Notes under the pieces: model-generated
Database searches by the model: none
Seen by the model: the letters and a program-made list of their open reading frames with translations, nothing else
Told to the model about the DNA's origin: nothing
Translations under genes and position numbers: made by a program
Assembly (NCBI GenBank): GCA_036785705.1
Contig: JAWUZG010000016.1
Coordinates: 3,162,001-3,226,000 of the forward strand
Direction of reading: 5' to 3'
DNA from: Acanthornis magna
Taxonomy: Eukaryota; Chordata; Aves; Passeriformes; Acanthizidae
DNA: 64,000 nt
In this document: one piece after another, positions 58,122 to 64,000 of the stretch
Position numbering within the stretch: position 1 is the stretch's first letter
Layout of the letters: the number at the start of each line of letters is the position of its first letter

Positions 58122-61100
58122 GCTAGCAAGTCCCCATTCACTTCACAGGTGTATATAACATCAACTTACTCTTTGTTTATAAGAGTGAGCAAAGGGCACT
58201 AAAACAGTACAGGAATATTAACATATTTGAACTACTGCAGGCCAGGGAGGTTAAGGGAAGTTGAAACAAGTTTTTGAACCACTCCACACAAAAATCTCTG
58301 CGTTCCAGGCACAGAATGCTGCTGCTGCTTCCACCTGTCACAACCCAACAGAGGTCTGAAGTCCTTGAAACTGTTCCTTTAGAAACTTAAAGCATTTCAA
58401 TTCAAGGTGTTATGTATTTGGTAAAATTCTCACTCATGCTGACACTGCTCCTTTTGAGTGGAAGACTTAAACACAACTTGTGACAGTGCTGTCCAAAAAG
58501 CCAGGTCAGACCCAAATTGTTCTAATGAACTGACCATGACACAGCTCTGTAGAGAACATCCTGGTCAGTTCTGACAAGGTTGTGAGTTTAGCATCTCCAA
58601 AAGAAACTCAACAGCCCACCCACCCCACTAAGTTGACTGGACGCACTTCAAGCAACTCCAGCAATCTTCAGCTGCACTAATCAAACCACTAAAGCTTCAC
58701 GCAAATGACATGATGACACTAACTTTTCAAAAGGTGTTTGTTTCTCCATATTTAACGAAGTCAATTTCTTATTACACCTGCAGAAGAAAATTTGCTCCCT
58801 TTGCTCAGTAGAAGCACTTGAATTACACTTTGCACAACACTGCTCTACGAGACAAAAATGAGACAAAAAGAATATATGAGCTTTAACTTGCTCTCGAGCC
58901 TCTAAACAGTCCCTCAGAAAGCCATACTGACGAAGAGCTAACAAAAGCAGTATTCCACAGTTCCTTTTGCAGAGTTCCCCTCATTGTGGGTGCCAGTTAA
59001 TGACATGATGAACTCAGATAAGAACTGAGACTGTGACTCCAGTGTTACATGTTTGGTCACACTAAATCTGTAAACAGGCTGGTTAAACTCAAACAACTAT
59101 GAATAAAGTCACTGTATCACACACTCCCAACAGACATGAACTGAATTAGATGTTCTATTTTGGTTTAAGCAATTAGTTGCCTTTTTTTTAATAGGAAGAA
59201 GGGAGAAGAAGATGTGATATCAGCATTATTGTCTCTTCCCAGTGCCTGGTCTGCAGAACTTTGGCTCAACTGTAGCTCAGCCTGCTGGATAAAAACCTCT
59301 CCAGCAGAAACCTAATTCAGAATCACGTATGTTGTGCATGTGATGCAGACACCTTCCTCCTCTTCTCCCCCTACTCAGCTCTTTTTAAGAACATATGTAA
59401 GAAAGAGATCTCACTGTGCAGTTTTAAGTTCACAATAATGATCTCTCAGGCCTATTTATAAACCATGGGTGACAGGTCACATTTTTATACTGGTCTCCCC
59501 CTCATTGGCTTAACAATTAAGACAAAGATTTAACAAGTCATAGCACACAGACACTTCATAATCATGGAATCCAAACTGGACTGGACTTTTTCCCCAGGAC
59601 TTTTTACTCCAGTACCGTTTCTTCAACAGTGGGCAGATACATGTTCCAGAAGTAAACTCATGAAGTCAGCTGCATTAATGGATTACTGTCCATCCTAGAT
59701 TTCTTTCATGAAGCCATTTGAATTGGAAATACAGCAATTTTTTTTTGCATTAACTACTGTATGGAATTGCAAATATTCCCAGATTTTAACGGCCACTTCC
59801 TGTTCATTATTCACTTATTACCAAAGCAAGGTAGCCTGATAAGTTAACATGTGGAAAAAAGTGTCAGTTCTGAATTTTGTTCCCCTCTGATTTTACTGAA
59901 CACTGTCTTGTTTCCAGGAAGAGACAATGATGTCTAACATTCCTTATATGCATAGTAATTATATTGATTACTAGAATAAGCAGTCCTGCTCTCAATATTC
60001 ACACAAAAGTTTTCAGATGTCACAATTTTCACCACTTCTCTGAATATCTCTATAATAATACATTTTTATAGACCTGTATGAAGAGATGGACCCACTGATT
60101 CACACAATGAAATATGATTTATTCAATTCTTGTTTCTAATATTCTTCTCCATTTCTTAAAGAAATATTTATTAGAACTCAAGTATTGATCAATTAAGGCA
60201 ATCACCAATATCAATGCCCTCTTTTTGGGTAGTGGTTCCAAACTGACTCAAGTATTTTCCTCCACTGTGTGCCACCAAGAGATTAGTGGGAACACATATT
60301 GCTGCTCATTCAAGTAGCCTAACTGGATCTCCCAATTTTCTTACAGTTGCCTCTTGCCAGTTAGTCAGTCAAATCAGTCCGCCTTCAACTTTTGTTGTTT
60401 TTCCCCTTTTACTTCTGTTCCTGAAGTTACAGATCTACCACGGAACTATAAATTACCATATGTTAAACTTAGTGGGATGAAACAGTTTTATTTACTGTGG
60501 CTAATCAGTGGCACAATTCTTCTCTTCCTGCTGCCTCCAAATTCTTACTTTTCTTTGAGTTAAGCCCTAGTATAATCTTTCAGATATTTTCACGTTCTAC
60601 TTTTGTTTTAATTATGAAGTGCTCAGTAAGTCCTTTCTAAAGAGGTCAGCAAAAAGCAGACTAACCTGTAATTCAATATAACAGTTACTGTTCACAACAA
60701 GAACTCCTGAACACCATTTCATAAACTGTTTGTTTCATCACTTCCAACATTTCATGTTCCTGTAACACTACTCCCCAGTTACAACAACATCAAACCTCCC
60801 TTCCCAAGAGACCAAGTGTTATAAAGACAGAGGCAAAATCATCAGTTTCTCAATAATAACCTAAACTGCTTTCCCTGAGCCTCCAACTGTCCACCATAAT
60901 CTCCAATCCAGGTTATGCAACGCATAAAGTGATGAAGTAGAGTCACATGTTAGAGTAGGTGCTCATAATCGCAAACCCCAACTCCAGCTCTAACCTCAAT
61001 CTTCAGGAAGTCTTTAAAAGTAGCGTCTCCCTCAAGCCACAGATTGACCTTTCTATGCAACAGCTTCCCCTTTGGGGGATGAGACTTTGGAGAAGATGCA

Positions 61101-62679
61101 TGGAAATATACATACTAATTTACATTCAGAAAGAGCAAAATAACTGCATGATTTGCATGTGACCACACCTATGGAAAACTGTACAGCAAGTCACATGCAA
61201 CAGGATCAGATTTTGCTACAACATCCTGATGGGACTGCAATACCAAATACTGTGTTCACAGACAGCTGATTACACTGGGAACCTATCAAACTGAAAATCA
61301 TCTCATTAAAATACTCACATATAGATCTTGGTTACAGGTAGCAAGCCTTAAGACAAACAACAGTGGGAAAGCGAATTAAATATGGCAAGATCCTTAACAT
61401 ACACAAGTAAGTAAAACATATATATGCAAACAGGAACATAGACAAACCATTAAATATACAGAGATCATATATATATAGATACACACATCATACATATATG
61501 ATCTAACATAATCACTAATACAGACAAATTTTTACAGAGACAACACTGAGTCATCTGTGAAACAAGGCATTGCACACTGAAAATATGTCAACCTTGATTA
61601 CAGTACTTAAGCAATTCTCTGTCTCCAAGAGGCTACTCTATTCACTCAATGCCCTTACAGTTAGAGGGCAAGCCAACAAAGAATCTCACTCTTCCCTGCT
61701 TGAGAATATTGCCTCCTTTGTCCAAAACTCTGAACTGGCAATTAAGATTTGCTTGATAAAATAGGATTTTAAAACTGTATTCTTTGGAAAACAGACTCTA
61801 ATAAGTTATAAACAAGTACATTTGCCCACCGAAGTGATTATTTCAGTTTACAAGTTTTCTTTTGTGTATCTTCGTTTCCAAACTTTGGCATGAATTTCCT
61901 ACTGTGTTTGCCATGGTAACCAAGCAGCCTGAGCCTCTACTTGAAATTCTGTTTAACTGTTTAGCATTGCATATTGATCAAGATACATTAACATCCTAAT
62001 GTATTCCAAAGAGTGAAGCGGCCATACTCATACTGAAGAACCACCTTACACTACAAACCTTAAAGGATTTTTGCTGTTGTTTAAAATGGCAGGGAAATAG
62101 GGAAATTTCATTGCCAAAGATGTGTATGAATAGCTACCAAATAAAGACAATGTACTCAGACGTGAGGAAATGAGTATATTCAATGTATAAGGAGCTACAT
62201 TAGAACAGCAGAGTCTCTATTTGACACTATCTTCTCTCTTGTGAAAGAAGAGTTTGCATTCATGTCAGAAAGGACAATTTGCTCCAAGAGTACATTTGAA
62301 TGAGAAAGACTTTCCTGCATTAAAGCTTGTTCCCTTAGTGGAAAACTGTTCTGTTCCAGTGCAAGAGGGGCCAGGTAAGTGGCTAACTTGAAGTTCTAGG
62401 ATTAACACTAGCAGGGAAAGGCCAAAGCACAGTTGCTTGCTACTTTTAGTTTCCATTTTGAAGAAAGATCTTTCTTCAAACATTTCTCTCAAACACAGGA
62501 TCATGAATTAGAAAACATCTGTTCTAAGCACAGAGAATCTCTTCCAATTCCAACAAAACCTACCAAATACTTCAGTATAGTAAAATTTTATATAAAAGTA
62601 AGCAAGAAACAGATTAGGAAAACCTGAAAAAACCCCAGGCTTACTGCTCATCTTTCAGTCTCACTACACCATATAATTT

Positions 62680-62698
62680 AAAAAAAAAAAAAAAAAAA
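62680..62698. repeat. Poly-A tract
   Basis: Nineteen consecutive A in WDR20 intron 1; no retrotransposed gene recognised next to it. Confidence 0.9.
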
Positions 62699-64000
62699 GT
62701 AAGGGCTGGCTGGTCACCTCTTTTTGTAATAAATTAATGCACATAGCATTACCTGATGTTACAGTTAAGAAAATCTCATCCTTTACTCTGCTCATGGTTA
62801 AAGACAGGATGAAATAGTTCTGACCTTCAATGCCTGCTATATAAATGGAAATTTAGAATACAGAAAACCACCTCCAAGAAGACACAAAATACAAAACCCC
62901 CTCCTAAAGGTTCCCCACAAAACTACTGAGATACTCCAGAATCCATTTAGTTACCATTAAACACTGCCTGCTCTTTCCATGATATCTGCCAAGTGAGCTG
63001 TACATCCATTTTTTCACTGAACATTACTGCCTCCAGTTCCTCAGTCTCTCACAGTCATTTCCTTTCCTGATCTGAAAGCCAGTAAGGTGGCCTCACTGGG
63101 TACCACACAGAGAGTTGGATTTGTATCACTAAAAATAAATTTTCTTCACTCTGTTCATCTGGCTCAGCCCTAAGAAGCTTCTGGAGGAAATGTTCTGCCT
63201 CTTCTTAAAACCTGTTCTGTACTTCCCTTAGGGTCTGTGGCTTATCACACCATAGCATTTTCATTCTGCAGTTCAACTATTAGTAATTGCGTACAGCAGG
63301 GCTGCTCAAAGAGCAGGGTCCTTCTAAATTAATAGTAAATTTTGCATGATTGGGATTTGTGGGAGATCTGGTAATGTCTCATACATCCAGGGAAGGTTTT
63401 GTGTTATTTATTCTCTCCCTTCTTTCCTCTCTTCTTCCTTTTAGTGTGACTAAAAGGATATTTAATAACGGCTTTGCTCAGAAAATTAAAATCACACACT
63501 ACTTTCTCCAGTTTTACAGTAGACACCATCCTCTTTTAGTAGCAGGAGTTAAAAATCACCTTCAACACAAGCAACCAGAATTTCATACAATATTAAAGCC
63601 ATCTTCTCAATGCCTAGTACAATGGCACTAAAGACATTCTTTATTTCTATTGCTAAACCTAATTTGATACATCTTTGGATTGCATTTATCTCCTCCAGCC
63701 TTCAACAGCTGTATCACAAGCTGGCTCAGCTTGTAATCAACACTACACTCTGGTTATCATCTTTTCAAAGTTTTATTGCTGAAGCAAAAATTCCCTATGT
63801 ATTTTTTCAATGAATTTTCACTTCTATGGTTGTGATATCAGCTTGTAAAGTATAAAGTAACTCTGATTATGAGCAGTGATGCCTCCCAAAGTTATTATGA
63901 GCACCATGTATGTGCTCTTGCTTCTCTGTATCAGTGTCACTAATGAAATTATTTCCAAAACCACTCCTAGTACACCTCAGCTTCCTAATGGTTGTCTCAG

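Larger units (their letters stand above)
51591..64000 (-). other. WDR20: WDR20 intron 1, 3' part
   Basis: At least 12.4 kb of intron. Contains a CR1 fragment and A-rich tracts; no convincing exon on either strand. Confidence 0.8.

Noticed and set aside
62680..62698. Poly-A tract as tail of a processed pseudogene
   Set aside because: No coding-like or duplicated sequence upstream and no target-site duplication that I could see.

Overview
This is a stretch of vertebrate nuclear DNA, almost certainly from a bird. The genes are split by canonical GT-AG introns. GC-rich CpG islands sit at gene starts within AT-rich intronic DNA. The only interspersed repeats I recognise are CR1 LINE 3' ends (about 8440-8912 and 56272-56350), which are typical of birds and other sauropsids. 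Gene order ZNF839 - MOK - WDR20, with ZNF839 and MOK divergent and MOK and WDR20 convergent, matches the human 14q32.31 neighbourhood as I know it, here inverted. I cannot name the species.

Layout. (1) 1-8148, minus strand: ZNF839, a C2H2 zinc-finger/AT-hook-like protein. Six coding exons are placed to the base (699 codons), a seventh less exactly, and the end of the gene is uncertain or off the left edge. (2) 8149-10960: GC-rich divergent intergenic region holding a degraded CR1, a tRNA-Ile(AAT) gene on the minus strand, and a CpG-island promoter with NRF1-like, Sp1-like and RFX/X-box-like sites. (3) About 10953-28148, plus strand: the MOK (MAPK/MAK/MRK overlapping kinase) locus. I can follow it exon by exon. 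It carries two nonsense codons, three frameshifting indels and lost catalytic residues, while its splice sites are preserved, so it reads as a unitary pseudogene. (4) 28149-42395: a gene-poor interval with a few simple repeats and one strong hairpin. (5) 42396-64000, minus strand: WDR20. The two exons encoding residues 78 to the end are present. The first coding exon lies beyond the right edge, so intron 1 is longer than 12.4 kb. A candidate alternative last exon lies 2.9 kb downstream of the usual stop.

Roles. WDR20 is the WD40 cofactor of the USP12/USP46-UAF1 deubiquitinases. ZNF839 is a poorly characterised nuclear zinc-finger protein. MOK is a RCK-family kinase related to MAK and ICK/CILK1, linked to cilia and MAPK-type signalling. 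They are neighbours rather than an operon or pathway. The most notable observation is the decay of MOK between two apparently intact neighbours. I found no CRISPR array, toxin gene or recognisable viral gene.
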